Assembly (NCBI GenBank): GCA_021498095.1
Contig: JAIZWK010000001.1
Location: forward strand, 1,324,337-1,388,336
DNA length: 64,000 nucleotides
Reading direction: 5' to 3'
DNA from: Candidatus Harpocratesius repetitus
GTDB taxonomy: Archaea > Asgardarchaeota > Lokiarchaeia > Sigyniarchaeales > Promethearchaeaceae
Shown in pieces: positions 45,017-53,872 of this stretch. Position 1 is the first letter of the stretch. Each line of letters starts with the position of its first letter. Under the pieces are notes generated by a model that had not been told where the DNA came from, did not search any database, and saw only the letters and a program-made list of their open reading frames with translations. Position numbers and translations under genes: made by a program.

Positions 45017-46927
45017 TTATTTTTTTATTTGATCAAATTTGAAAGAAAATTCGAATGTATCGCCATAATTATGAAATTGGACTTTATATGGGAGAGTTTT
45101 GATAATATGAATCATTGGTTCATTATTTACAAGAATTTCCCCTATAAAACCTGCCACTCCTTTTTCTTGGGCAATGTCAATTAACTTCATAACCATAAAA
45201 CGCGTTAATCCCTGTCTTCTCCACTTTTCATGTACTGTGAATGCTATTTCAGCTAAATTGGTATTCCTATCTAAATAATAACTTCCTGCAGCGATCATTT
45301 GTGCATTTTCTTCATCACCAATTATTCCTACTAAAACAAATGTTGTTTCATAATCTACCACAACTTTAGGTTGTGTTTCTTTATGGGGAAATACTTGTCT
45401 AGGTGCAAAGAATCGTAATATTCGATCGCTGTTGCTTAATTGATAATATAATTCTTGCAATAAACGCTCATCTGTAGGTTTAATAGGTCGAAAGAAAACT
45501 TTCTTTTTGGATTTTGTAGTATACCAATATTCATACTTTTCAGGATAAATAATTACAACACCATCTTGAGTTGTAGGTAGCATTTGATCTTCATATACAT
45601 AGTGCATTTCTTTAGCTTTTTGCAAGAGTTCTTGCCTGAATTTTGGATGGGCGATACCAATCATCTGAAGTACACGATCTCGAATTGATTTTCCATGTAA
45701 AAAGGCAACACCATATTCTGTTACCACATAATGAACATCACCACGAGGAATTACCACTCCCGCTCCAGGTTCTAAAGTCGCAACAATTCTTGATTTCTTA
45801 CCATCTCGAGTTGTGCTTGGAAGGCAAATTATTGGTTTACCTCCTTTAGATAATGCAGCTCCTCTAGTAAAATCCGCTTGTCCTCCAATACCGCTGTAAA
45901 ATTTGGGACCAACACTATCAGAATTTACTTGACCTGTCAATGAAACAGAAAGTGCTGCATTTATAGAAACTTGTTTGGTATTTTGTGAAATATTAAAAAG
46001 ATTATTAATAAATTCTGTTGAGTGAAATTCAATGAAAGGATTTTCATTAACAAAATCATATAATTTGCGTGATCCCATAACAAAAGATGTCATTACATGT
46101 GGAAATTGGTTCTTACTACAGTTAACTACAGGAGATTCGATTAATGACATTGCTGAATCTGAAAGAACTTCGCTATAGATTGCCAGATCTTTTTTATTAT
46201 CTAGGTATTTTAATACTGCATTGGGGATAGAACCGATTCCGAATTGCAATGTGGATCCATTTTCAATTATTCGAGCAACATACTTCCCGATTTTATCCGA
46301 CCGCTCATCAATCGGGGGATATTCGAATTCGATTAAAGGGGAATTATAGAAAACAAAATGATGAAACTTTTTTATATGAACAAAAGAATCTCCCATAGTT
46401 CTCGGCATTTGTGGATTAATTTGAACAATCACGCATCTTGCTATTTCAATTATTGTACGATTTATATCAACATTTATTCCCAATGAGCAAAAACCGAAGC
46501 GATCAGGTAGACTTACTTGCAAAAGTGCAATATCAACATGAATACGACGTTCTTTAAATTGTCGAGGAATATCACTTAAAGAAATGGGTACATAATCTAC
46601 TTTACCTTGATTGACTGCTTCACGAATTTTGGGACCTATAAAAAGGGCTTGATGCCTAAATAAACTGGGATTCTTTTCATCAAAAAATTTATTATCAGAT
46701 AATGTTAAAAAGTGAATAATTTCACAATCAGTGAATCTCCATTTCTTTTTAACGAGTTGTGATGTTAGAATTTGAGGTTCAGAGCAACCCGATCCAATAT
46801 ATATGCGGGAACCTGGTTTAATGATTTTTGCTAAATCTTCTGGTACGATTTCGCGTTCTTTAAATTTACTATACCACCGCCCTAGCAATTTCTCTTTTTC
46901 ATTTTCTTTAAGTGATTCATTCATCAT
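45017..46927 (-). CDS. Acetyl-CoA hydrolase/transferase fused to GNAT acetyltransferase
   Basis: A 636-aa two-part protein. Residues 1-455 are a CoA-transferase family I enzyme of the acetyl-CoA hydrolase / 4-hydroxybutyrate CoA-transferase type (LQFGIGSIPNAVLKYL, YSEVLSDSAMSL with the likely catalytic Glu, YSGIGGQADFTRGA). Residues 470-630 are a GNAT acetyltransferase (AEIAFTVHEKWRRQGLTRFM, with the Arg/Gln-x-x-Gly acetyl-CoA site). The fusion is known in bacteria, chiefly in proteobacteria, and the pair can hand acyl groups between metabolites or modify proteins. It is convergent with Nog1. The start ATG at 46927 has a second ATG directly after it. Confidence 0.88.
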   Translation of the reverse strand: MMNESLKENEKEKLLGRWYSKFKEREIVPEDLAKIIKPGSRIYIGSGCSEPQILTSQLVKKKWRFTDCEIIHFLTLSDNKFFDEKNPSLFRHQALFIGPKIREAVNQGKVDYVPISLSDIPRQFKERRIHVDIALLQVSLPDRFGFCSLGINVDINRTIIEIARCVIVQINPQMPRTMGDSFVHIKKFHHFVFYNSPLIEFEYPPIDERSDKIGKYVARIIENGSTLQFGIGSIPNAVLKYLDNKKDLAIYSEVLSDSAMSLIESPVVNCSKNQFPHVMTSFVMGSRKLYDFVNENPFIEFHSTEFINNLFNISQNTKQVSINAALSVSLTGQVNSDSVGPKFYSGIGGQADFTRGAALSKGGKPIICLPSTTRDGKKSRIVATLEPGAGVVIPRGDVHYVVTEYGVAFLHGKSIRDRVLQMIGIAHPKFRQELLQKAKEMHYVYEDQMLPTTQDGVVIIYPEKYEYWYTTKSKKKVFFRPIKPTDERLLQELYYQLSNSDRILRFFAPRQVFPHKETQPKVVVDYETTFVLVGIIGDEENAQMIAAGSYYLDRNTNLAEIAFTVHEKWRRQGLTRFMVMKLIDIAQEKGVAGFIGEILVNNEPMIHIIKTLPYKVQFHNYGDTFEFSFKFDQIKK

Positions 46928-47046
46928 GTTACTTCACTTCATCTATTCATTTATCATTTACCTTTTATACTAAAATTGAAACCAAATGTTAAAAGGTGGA
47001 TCGGAAATTATTTCAAAAAACAAACAATACTTAAAGGCGTGTTTTA

Positions 47047-47184
47047 ATGAATTCAAGTAGTGTGTCATCCAAACAAAACTATTTAATTTCTTTTATTATT
47101 TCAGTGATATTCTTAATGCTGATTGTTGGAACAACATTTTCATATAACATTATTCATTCTCGAATTTCAAAGGATATATGTTAG
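47047..47184 (+). CDS. Small membrane ORF, first half
   Basis: A 45-aa ORF with one membrane helix (LISFIISVIFLMLIVGTTFS). It overlaps the next small ORF by seven bases at ATGTTAG. Both halves together would form a two-helix membrane hairpin, so this may be a frameshifted single gene. A TTTAA-rich run lies directly upstream; no clear ribosome-binding site. Confidence 0.45.
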   Translation: MNSSSVSSKQNYLISFIISVIFLMLIVGTTFSYNIIHSRISKDIC

Positions 47185-47297
47185 TTGATGTTCAACCAAC
47201 ATCAATTGCTATTTTTATTTCTTCGTCTGCTTTTATTGCCATTTTTGGAGCTGCTATACTAATTCCAGTTAAAAAAATAAGAAAAAATAACAAATAA
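47178..47297 (+). CDS. Small membrane ORF, second half
   Basis: A 39-aa ORF with one helix (SIAIFISSSAFIAIFGAAIL) and a basic end (KKIRKNNK), in the frame one base back from the ORF before it. The basic end would stay in the cytoplasm. Either a coupled second small protein or the continuation of the first after a -1 shift. Confidence 0.45.
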   Translation: MLVDVQPTSIAIFISSSAFIAIFGAAILIPVKKIRKNNK

Positions 47298-47493
47298 ACC
47301 ATCTCAAAAATCTATCAACCTACCTGAAAAAATTGATATTCGTAGGAAAAGCAAATAATTTTCTTTTACATTGAATCCTCACATAAAATTTCTTCCCATT
47401 CTTTTCCCAAGCGCTGAGAAGAAAAGTGCAATCTTTTAATTTCTGCCGATGTTCTTCAACAATGATCTAAGATATTTTGATCAAGTGATTCTT

Positions 47494-48600
47494 ATGCCGA
47501 ATAAACATTTTAATCCTGATGGACTTGATTATAGACTTTTCACCCCTGGACCTGTTCAAGTTCCTGATTGGGTGCTAGAAGAAATGGGGAAACCCAATGA
47601 TACTCACCGTTCTTTAGCTTATCGAGAAATGCATGCTGCAATTCGAGAAAACATGCAAAAAATCCTTCATACTCAAAATGATATATTATTATTTGCCAAT
47701 TCAGGAACCGGTATTTTAGAAGCTTGTGTTCGAAATTTACTGGCAGATGATGAAACAGGCCTTTTCTTTTCTTGTGGAGCCTTTGGAGATCGTTGGATTC
47801 AAATTGCTGAATTGAATGGCAAGAAATTTGAAGCAGTTAAAGTTGAATGGGGAAAAGGAATTACTCCTGAACTGGTTCAAGAAAAACTTGCTGAAAAAAA
47901 ATATCCTGTAGTTTTTATTACATTCAATGAAACTTCAACTGGGGTATTAAACCCATTAGATAAAATTGGACCAATCGTGCGTGATTCAGGTGCAATTTTA
48001 TGTGTTGATTGTGTTTCAGGTATGGGCGGAACCTTATTGAAAGTAGATGAATGGGGAATTGATATTGCCCTAGCTTCTGTTCAAAAATGTTTTGGAATTC
48101 CTCCTGGTTTGGCATTCTGTTCTATTTCAGAACGTGCTTTAGAAAAAGCAAAAACTGTGAAAAATAGAGGTTTTTACCTTGATTTCTTAAAAATTCACAA
48201 GAAGGGCCTCCAAAATGAACACCCAATTACTCCATGTATCCCACAGATCCGTTCATTAAAGAAGGTTTCTGAAAAAATCGTAGAAATTACACCTGAAAAA
48301 TTCGCTGAAGAACATTTTGAACGGACAGAATTGATTCGTAATTGGGCAAAAGAAAACGGCTTTGAAATCTTTAGTGAAGAAGGATATCATAGTCAAACTG
48401 TGGTTACTATTAAGAATAATCTTAATATTGATGTAGCAAAATTTGTTGATGAATTATTCGAACGAGGCTATAAAATAGTGAATGGCTATGGTTCAATGAA
48501 AGGTCAGAATTTTCGTATGGCTCCCATGGGTTGGATTACCTTAGATGAAACAAAAAAGATGTTAGAAGCAGCTTCTGAAGCTTTAAAGGTTGCTAAATAA
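47494..48600 (+). CDS. Class V aminotransferase, probable phosphoserine or serine-glyoxylate aminotransferase
   Basis: A 368-aa PLP enzyme of the alanine-glyoxylate/serine-pyruvate group: RLFTPGPVQVPDWVLEEM at the start, FANSGTGILEACVRNLL near residue 70, FNETSTGVLNPL, CVDCVSGMGG and ASVQKCFGIPPG with the PLP lysine near residue 199. The gene lies 27 bases ahead of a SerA-like dehydrogenase, so it probably makes phosphoserine in place of SerC, as class V enzymes do in several archaea. ATG at 47494 gives the family's usual start; an ATG at 47449 would add 15 residues. Confidence 0.85.
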   Translation: MPNKHFNPDGLDYRLFTPGPVQVPDWVLEEMGKPNDTHRSLAYREMHAAIRENMQKILHTQNDILLFANSGTGILEACVRNLLADDETGLFFSCGAFGDRWIQIAELNGKKFEAVKVEWGKGITPELVQEKLAEKKYPVVFITFNETSTGVLNPLDKIGPIVRDSGAILCVDCVSGMGGTLLKVDEWGIDIALASVQKCFGIPPGLAFCSISERALEKAKTVKNRGFYLDFLKIHKKGLQNEHPITPCIPQIRSLKKVSEKIVEITPEKFAEEHFERTELIRNWAKENGFEIFSEEGYHSQTVVTIKNNLNIDVAKFVDELFERGYKIVNGYGSMKGQNFRMAPMGWITLDETKKMLEAASEALKVAK

Positions 48601-48627
48601 AGAAGAAAAAAATCGTGAAAATTTAAG

Positions 48628-49620
48628 GTGAAGAAAATGGAAACATACAAATGTTTAGTAGCTGATAATTGTTCTGCAGAAGGTTTGAAAACTTTTGAGA
48701 AATATCCAAATATTGAAGTTGTAATAAACACAAAACATACTACAGAAGAATTAATTCAAATGATCCCAGAATTTCATGCAATGATCGTCCGCAGTGCCAC
48801 GAAAGTAACTCGTGAAGTAATAGAAGCGGCTAAAAATCTGAAAGTAATTTGTCGAGCTGGAGCAGGATATAATAATATAGATGTTGAAGCATGTAATGAA
48901 AAAGGGATTGCAGTTTTAATTACTCCAACTGGCAATACAAATGCTGTAGTAGAATTAACAATGGGTCTTATGTTGTCCTTTGCGCGACATATTCCAATTG
49001 CTAATGATTCTATGAAAGCAGGGCGTTGGGATAAAAAGAAGTTAAGTGGAACAGAAATCAAAGGCAAAACTTTAGGTGTTTTAGGAATTGGACGAATTGG
49101 TGCAGGTGTGGCAACTCGATGTAAAGTATTTGGTATGGATGTTATCGCGTTTGATAAGTATGTTACCCAAGATCGCTTAAATGAAATGGGATTGGATTTT
49201 GTTACTCTATACGATGATCTAAATCAATTTTTAGCAAAAGTTGATTATCTTTCTTTGCATGTACCAGTTACTTCTGAAACAAAAGGAATGCTTGCTGCAG
49301 CTCAATTCGAAATCATGAAAGACAGCGCAGTGATTATCAATTGTGCTCGAGGGGCTGTAATAAACGAGAAAGATCTTTATGATGCGTTAGTTAATCATAA
49401 AATTGGAGGTGCTTGTATTGATGTTTATTCTAAAGAACCTGCCAAAAAAGAAGAGTTTCCTTTCATCGAATTGGAAAATGTCATCTGCACTCCTCATTTA
49501 GGAGCCAGTACAAATGAAGCCCAAATAAATGTGGCATCTCTTGCAGCTGATCAAATTGGTCAATTATTAAATGAAGGAAAATATATCGATTGTGTGAATT
49601 TAAAAGCTTTAAAAAAATAA
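48628..49620 (+). CDS. serA: D-3-phosphoglycerate dehydrogenase, short form
   Basis: A 330-aa 2-hydroxyacid dehydrogenase: CRAGAGYNNIDVEACNEKGI, the NAD-binding LGVLGIGRIGAGVATRCK, INCARGAVINEKDLYDAL and CTPHLGASTNEAQ with its catalytic His. It ends after the catalytic domain, with no ACT domain, so serine feedback control of the usual kind is missing. Next to the aminotransferase it fits serine synthesis from 3-phosphoglycerate. A purine-rich AAGGTGAAGAAA run lies directly ahead of the ATG. Serine is also the starting point of selenocysteine made by SepSecS. Confidence 0.9.
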   Translation: MKKMETYKCLVADNCSAEGLKTFEKYPNIEVVINTKHTTEELIQMIPEFHAMIVRSATKVTREVIEAAKNLKVICRAGAGYNNIDVEACNEKGIAVLITPTGNTNAVVELTMGLMLSFARHIPIANDSMKAGRWDKKKLSGTEIKGKTLGVLGIGRIGAGVATRCKVFGMDVIAFDKYVTQDRLNEMGLDFVTLYDDLNQFLAKVDYLSLHVPVTSETKGMLAAAQFEIMKDSAVIINCARGAVINEKDLYDALVNHKIGGACIDVYSKEPAKKEEFPFIELENVICTPHLGASTNEAQINVASLAADQIGQLLNEGKYIDCVNLKALKK

Positions 49621-49635
49621 ATTAACATAATTTTC

Positions 49636-50334
49636 TTATTTTTTATTCCCTTTTTTATTCAAAAGTATCCATAATTCAATTCCTTCTGCCAACATTGTGA
49701 AATTAATTGTATATACAACAATTTTTTGACTTACAACTTGAATTAATCGACCCGTTTCTGTTGAAGTCATTGGGCCGAAGAAAAGTAGGTAAATATAGCC
49801 TAAAATAATAATTGAGCATCCCATAAAATAGAATGCCATCTTTTTAGGTAATGCTGGATCATAATAGAATCCAAAGATATACGTAATTGCGAGGGGAAAT
49901 GAACTTGGAAATGCAATAAAAACAAAAATTAAATGAGCTTGAAGATATTGATCCCATGGAGTAAATCCAATGCCAATGTAAGCTAAAGAGGCGATTATTC
50001 CAAAGAAACTACCTATCCAAAAATACAGCCGAGATCTTCGCGTTGAAGCCATTTCCATTGGAATGTATATGAAAAAAGGAATTAACAAAATTCCAACTAA
50101 AATTACACTAAAACTGAATATAATGGATGAAATATAATTAGGTGTATTATGATAAGAAATCCACATCCCTAAATCGCTAAAGAAATTAAGTTGAAAATTA
50201 TAACCATTTGCTTGAGGATTAACTCCATTTCCACCTGCATAAAAGAACATAGCAAATGTAGATAAAATCAAAAATATTACCGGTCCACCAATTGTTAGGC
50301 GTGCAACCCATTTTCCAACATTTTCTTCGTCCAT
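49636..50334 (-). CDS. DUF998-like membrane protein
   Basis: A 232-aa protein with six membrane helices, for example FLILSTFAMFFYA, IIFSFSVILVGILLIPFFI, LIFVFIAFPSSFPLAITYIF and IILGYIYLLFFG. The loop after the first helix contains NFFSDLGMW, matching the N-x-x-S-D-L-G signature of DUF998. The family's role is unknown. It lies convergent to serA, and follows the histidine kinase gene only loosely. Confidence 0.75.
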   Translation of the reverse strand: MDEENVGKWVARLTIGGPVIFLILSTFAMFFYAGGNGVNPQANGYNFQLNFFSDLGMWISYHNTPNYISSIIFSFSVILVGILLIPFFIYIPMEMASTRRSRLYFWIGSFFGIIASLAYIGIGFTPWDQYLQAHLIFVFIAFPSSFPLAITYIFGFYYDPALPKKMAFYFMGCSIIILGYIYLLFFGPMTSTETGRLIQVVSQKIVVYTINFTMLAEGIELWILLNKKGNKK

Positions 50335-50419
50335 ATCTTAATCAATCTAAATTTCCAGAACATAATTTTAAAAATTTATGATTTTCAAAATAATGGATGA
50401 TAAAATGAGAATAATGTAA

Positions 50420-52270
50420 TTAATCTACTCCATATGCAGGAAGAAAAATGGTAAATTTAGTTCCATGTAAAGGTTCAGATTTTACGGTGATTCTTCCTTG
50501 ATGTTTACGTATTATTGATTGACAAATGGATAACCCTAAACCAGTTCCTTTTGTTTTTGTTGTAAAATAGGGATCAAATATTTTTCCTATAATATTTTGT
50601 TCTATTCCTTCCCCTTTATCTTGAACTGAAATCTGTACATACTTTGAATTTTTTAAAGAGTACGGATTATCTGGGGGGAGATAAATATTTTCTGCTCTTA
50701 TTTGTATGGTTCCTCCCCATTTCATTGCTTGTATTGCATTTAATACTAAGTTTTGAATAACTTGACTGATTTGTCCGGGATCTGCATAAATAGACCAAAG
50801 ATCGGGTTGAAACTTAAATTTTAAAGCACATTTACTCCCATGTGAGACAAAATTTGCCGCATCTTTAATTATATGATTTAGATCAATTTCTTTTTTAGTC
50901 GGATTTGTTCCCTTAGAATACGTTAATAATTGCTGAGTTAAATTCGTCGCTTGGTTAATTGCTTTTTCTGCATCATTGATTAGATTCAAATAATATTTTA
51001 CATCTTTTGAATTTGACTCTGTTTCTAATTTTAATAAAGAAAGGGCACCTAGTACTGCAGTAAGCATATTATTGAAATCATGAGCAATTCCACCAGCAAA
51101 AATACTTAGCGATTCTAATTTTTGGTTATGCATTCGTTCTTGCTCGAGGATTTTTAAGTATCTAAGATCACGAGCAACAGTTGAAATATATTCGATTTTT
51201 CCATTTGAATTTTTATGAGCCATAATTAATTGTGATACAGGTATTTCATTTCCCTTTCTGTCTAAAAATGCAGTCTCACCTTCCCAAACTCCATGTTTTA
51301 ACGCTATCGGAATCCCTCTATTAAATATTAGATCATAAGCCCACTTCGGATGAAAATCGGTAGGATTATACTTTTCTAATGATTCTGTTAAACCAATTCC
51401 TAATAATTTTCTTCCAGCAGGATTTACATAAATTATATTTTTCTTAGTGTTCGAAATTGAAATAAAATCTGGTGTTTGGGATATTATTCTCAGTAATCTA
51501 TCACGTTCTGCTTTAATTTTTCGTTCTTTAGTAACATCACGAACCCAAGCATGCATTATTTCTTGTTCTTCATCTAAAACCAATCTACTTAAATAAACAA
51601 TAGAATCAAATTCTTCACCTGTAATTCTTTTATGTCGCCATTCAAACAGATTTGAACCATTTTTAATCGCTTTTTGCATCATTCGCAATGCTTTCACTGA
51701 TGATAAAGTTCCATCTGGTTGATATTCAGGTGATAAAGACCAAGGTGTCTGACCAACAAAATCATCTCTGGTTTTAAAACCAAATAACTTAAGTGTGGCT
51801 TTATTACCTGATAAAAATCCAGATTTAGGATCTACAATCATAATTGCTTCATTAGAGTTGTTAAAAAGAGAAATATATGAATTTTCTGATGATTTTAATT
51901 TTTGCCTTAGTTTTAAATGAGAAGTTATTTCTCGTGCATTAAAAAGATAGAATATTTCTTGATTTTGCTCGAAAATTGATTTTAAAGTAGCTTCAAATAT
52001 ATGAGGGTTATTATCTTTTTCATATTCTAGTTGAAAATTATACTCTTTTCTTTCTTTTATTATCTTTTTATAATCTTGAAATTTTTCTTTAGAAAAATTA
52101 CTTTTTTTAATAATAGGAGAATTCCATAAGGAATTACCGATTAATACATCTGAAGAAGTTTCTAGCCACTTTGCCCCAAATTTATTTATCTCATAAATAT
52201 CTCCATTATTTTTTAAGAGAATTAGTATCTCATTAATACTTGAGAATATCTTATAAAATATATTTTTCAT
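50420..52270 (-). CDS. PAS-domain sensor histidine kinase
   Basis: A 616-aa cytoplasmic kinase without membrane helices. Three PAS domains lie at about 10-115, 130-250 and 260-380 (YVNPAGRKLLGIGL in the third). HisKA follows with FAGGIAHDFNNMLTAVLGAL, phosphorylated His near residue 395, then HATPase with NLVLNAIQAM (N box), DKGEGIEQ (G1) and KGTGLGLSICQSIIRKHQG (G2). It would sense an internal signal. No response regulator gene is adjacent; the partner may be elsewhere. It is transcribed away from a transglutaminase gene across a 69-base gap filled by a 34-base tandem repeat. Confidence 0.93.
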   Translation of the reverse strand: MKNIFYKIFSSINEILILLKNNGDIYEINKFGAKWLETSSDVLIGNSLWNSPIIKKSNFSKEKFQDYKKIIKERKEYNFQLEYEKDNNPHIFEATLKSIFEQNQEIFYLFNAREITSHLKLRQKLKSSENSYISLFNNSNEAIMIVDPKSGFLSGNKATLKLFGFKTRDDFVGQTPWSLSPEYQPDGTLSSVKALRMMQKAIKNGSNLFEWRHKRITGEEFDSIVYLSRLVLDEEQEIMHAWVRDVTKERKIKAERDRLLRIISQTPDFISISNTKKNIIYVNPAGRKLLGIGLTESLEKYNPTDFHPKWAYDLIFNRGIPIALKHGVWEGETAFLDRKGNEIPVSQLIMAHKNSNGKIEYISTVARDLRYLKILEQERMHNQKLESLSIFAGGIAHDFNNMLTAVLGALSLLKLETESNSKDVKYYLNLINDAEKAINQATNLTQQLLTYSKGTNPTKKEIDLNHIIKDAANFVSHGSKCALKFKFQPDLWSIYADPGQISQVIQNLVLNAIQAMKWGGTIQIRAENIYLPPDNPYSLKNSKYVQISVQDKGEGIEQNIIGKIFDPYFTTKTKGTGLGLSICQSIIRKHQGRITVKSEPLHGTKFTIFLPAYGVD

Positions 52271-52338
52271 AATTATTCAACTCCTTCATTGTTTTTAATA
52301 AAATAATTATTCAACTCTTGCATTGTTTTTAATAAAAT
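52271..52338. repeat. 34-bp tandem repeat in a divergent promoter
   Basis: Two copies of a 34-base unit (52271-52304 and 52305-52338) lie head to tail with only two differences; the unit begins AATTATTCAACTC and ends GTTTTTAATAAAAT. They fill nearly the whole 69-base gap between the start codons of the histidine kinase (minus) and transglutaminase (plus) genes. They may be operator sites or a recent duplication of a promoter. Confidence 0.85.
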
Positions 52339-52339
52339 A

Positions 52340-53752
52340 ATGTCGATGAATTCCTTAAAAAAATCTTCCCAAATTAAAAAAGAAATTCGTACTACAGAAT
52401 TGGTAATTGATTCAAATGATGTCATGGTAAAAGAATATGTTGCAGGACAGTGGAATTCAGAAGAACTATTTGTTGGCTTCTCTTATTCATTCGCAATAAA
52501 AATCGATAGTGTTAGGGGATTTCAAAATATACCTCCAAATGAATACAAAAATGGAGCAAAAAATGGAAAAATACCGATCGAAAGTAAATTAAACGCTCTA
52601 AAAAATGAAATCCATGTAAGATTTTCCCGCCCTTATCAAAAAGGGGAAATTTATGCATATGAACTCCACTTATTAATTAATCCTAACGGCTTTATTCAAC
52701 AATTAGGTTCATTAAAAATTATAGATTGGCCAAAACAAGATCTTTCTCGCATTATATTTCTTCCAAATGCTGGGTCTATCTTTTTTAGTTCTGCACTTGC
52801 AAAAATTACAGCAGATATACGATCTAAAGCAAAAATTATTGAACCTGGTGCCTTTTCTCATTCAATTATTTCACATTCAAGAAAATCTTCTGCAATTCGA
52901 ATTGAATGGGGAAAAGTATCACCTATTTTATTACAATTTAATTATATTATTCGAAATATTGGAAGAAAAATCGCAAAAAACATTAAATTAACTTCCTATA
53001 TTCCACCAAATACTAAATTTCAAAAATCATTCATTAAATTAAATAGAAATATCTATCAAAATAAAGATCTTGATGAAAATATTATGGTTGATTTTGAATT
53101 AGAAAGTTTAGATCCAAAAATGCAATATACTTTTTCATTTACTGTTCAAATTATAAAAACGGGCAATCGAAGTATCATTTTACCAAATTTTGGAACATGG
53201 AATGAATACAAATCTTTGACTTCACCTAATACAATTGGAGAATCAATGATTCAACCTTCAAGATTTTGGCCACTTGAAAATCCAAAAATTATTGAATTAG
53301 TTAAAGTATTAAAGAAAAATTCCATAAATGCATCACAATATATCAAGTTAGCGTTTGAATTTGTAAATCAAAAGATTTCTTATGAGATTAATGGAATTAG
53401 AGAAGATGCTGCATCTGTATTAGCATCTCGAAAAGGTGATTGCTCTGAAATGTCTGATCTATTTGTAGCAATTCTTCGAGGTGGTGGAATCCCTGCAAAG
53501 ATTGTCCATGGATGGATTATTGAGCTTGAATCTTTTAAATTAGAACCCCATGCTTGGTGCGAGTTTTTTTCACCTCGTGCTGGAGGTTGGCGTGAGTGTG
53601 ATCCAACTTGGGGCTATCTGACAGGAGTTTCTTGCCAGCACATAACACGCCAAAGAGAAGGAATAATCAAAGAACAGCATGCCTTCTCTTGGATATATCA
53701 AGGAGAAACTGACGTAACTATTGAAGAACAAATTTCGATCACCAAGATATAA
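52340..53752 (+). CDS. Transglutaminase-like (cysteine protease-fold) protein
   Basis: A 470-aa protein with a C-terminal transglutaminase core. SRKGDCSEMSDLF gives the Cys near residue 367, LEPHAWCEFFSP the His near 404 and WRECDPTWGYL the Asp near 421, so the triad is complete. About 190 residues ahead of it form beta-sandwich domains, one like archaeal DUF11-type repeats (FNYIIRNIGRKIAKNIKLTS). No signal peptide is evident, unlike many family members that work outside the cell. It probably crosslinks or cleaves peptides. Its start ATG lies at the end of the tandem repeat shared with the kinase gene. Confidence 0.85.
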   Translation: MSMNSLKKSSQIKKEIRTTELVIDSNDVMVKEYVAGQWNSEELFVGFSYSFAIKIDSVRGFQNIPPNEYKNGAKNGKIPIESKLNALKNEIHVRFSRPYQKGEIYAYELHLLINPNGFIQQLGSLKIIDWPKQDLSRIIFLPNAGSIFFSSALAKITADIRSKAKIIEPGAFSHSIISHSRKSSAIRIEWGKVSPILLQFNYIIRNIGRKIAKNIKLTSYIPPNTKFQKSFIKLNRNIYQNKDLDENIMVDFELESLDPKMQYTFSFTVQIIKTGNRSIILPNFGTWNEYKSLTSPNTIGESMIQPSRFWPLENPKIIELVKVLKKNSINASQYIKLAFEFVNQKISYEINGIREDAASVLASRKGDCSEMSDLFVAILRGGGIPAKIVHGWIIELESFKLEPHAWCEFFSPRAGGWRECDPTWGYLTGVSCQHITRQREGIIKEQHAFSWIYQGETDVTIEEQISITKI

Positions 53753-53872
53753 AAATGCTTTCAAAATTCGTTATCTATGGTTGCAAAATTTGCAAAAGAT
53801 TATCAGAATAAAAAATATTTTAATTCTTGAGAGCTTAAATTACATGTTATAGTATTTAGGATAAGGATAGAA

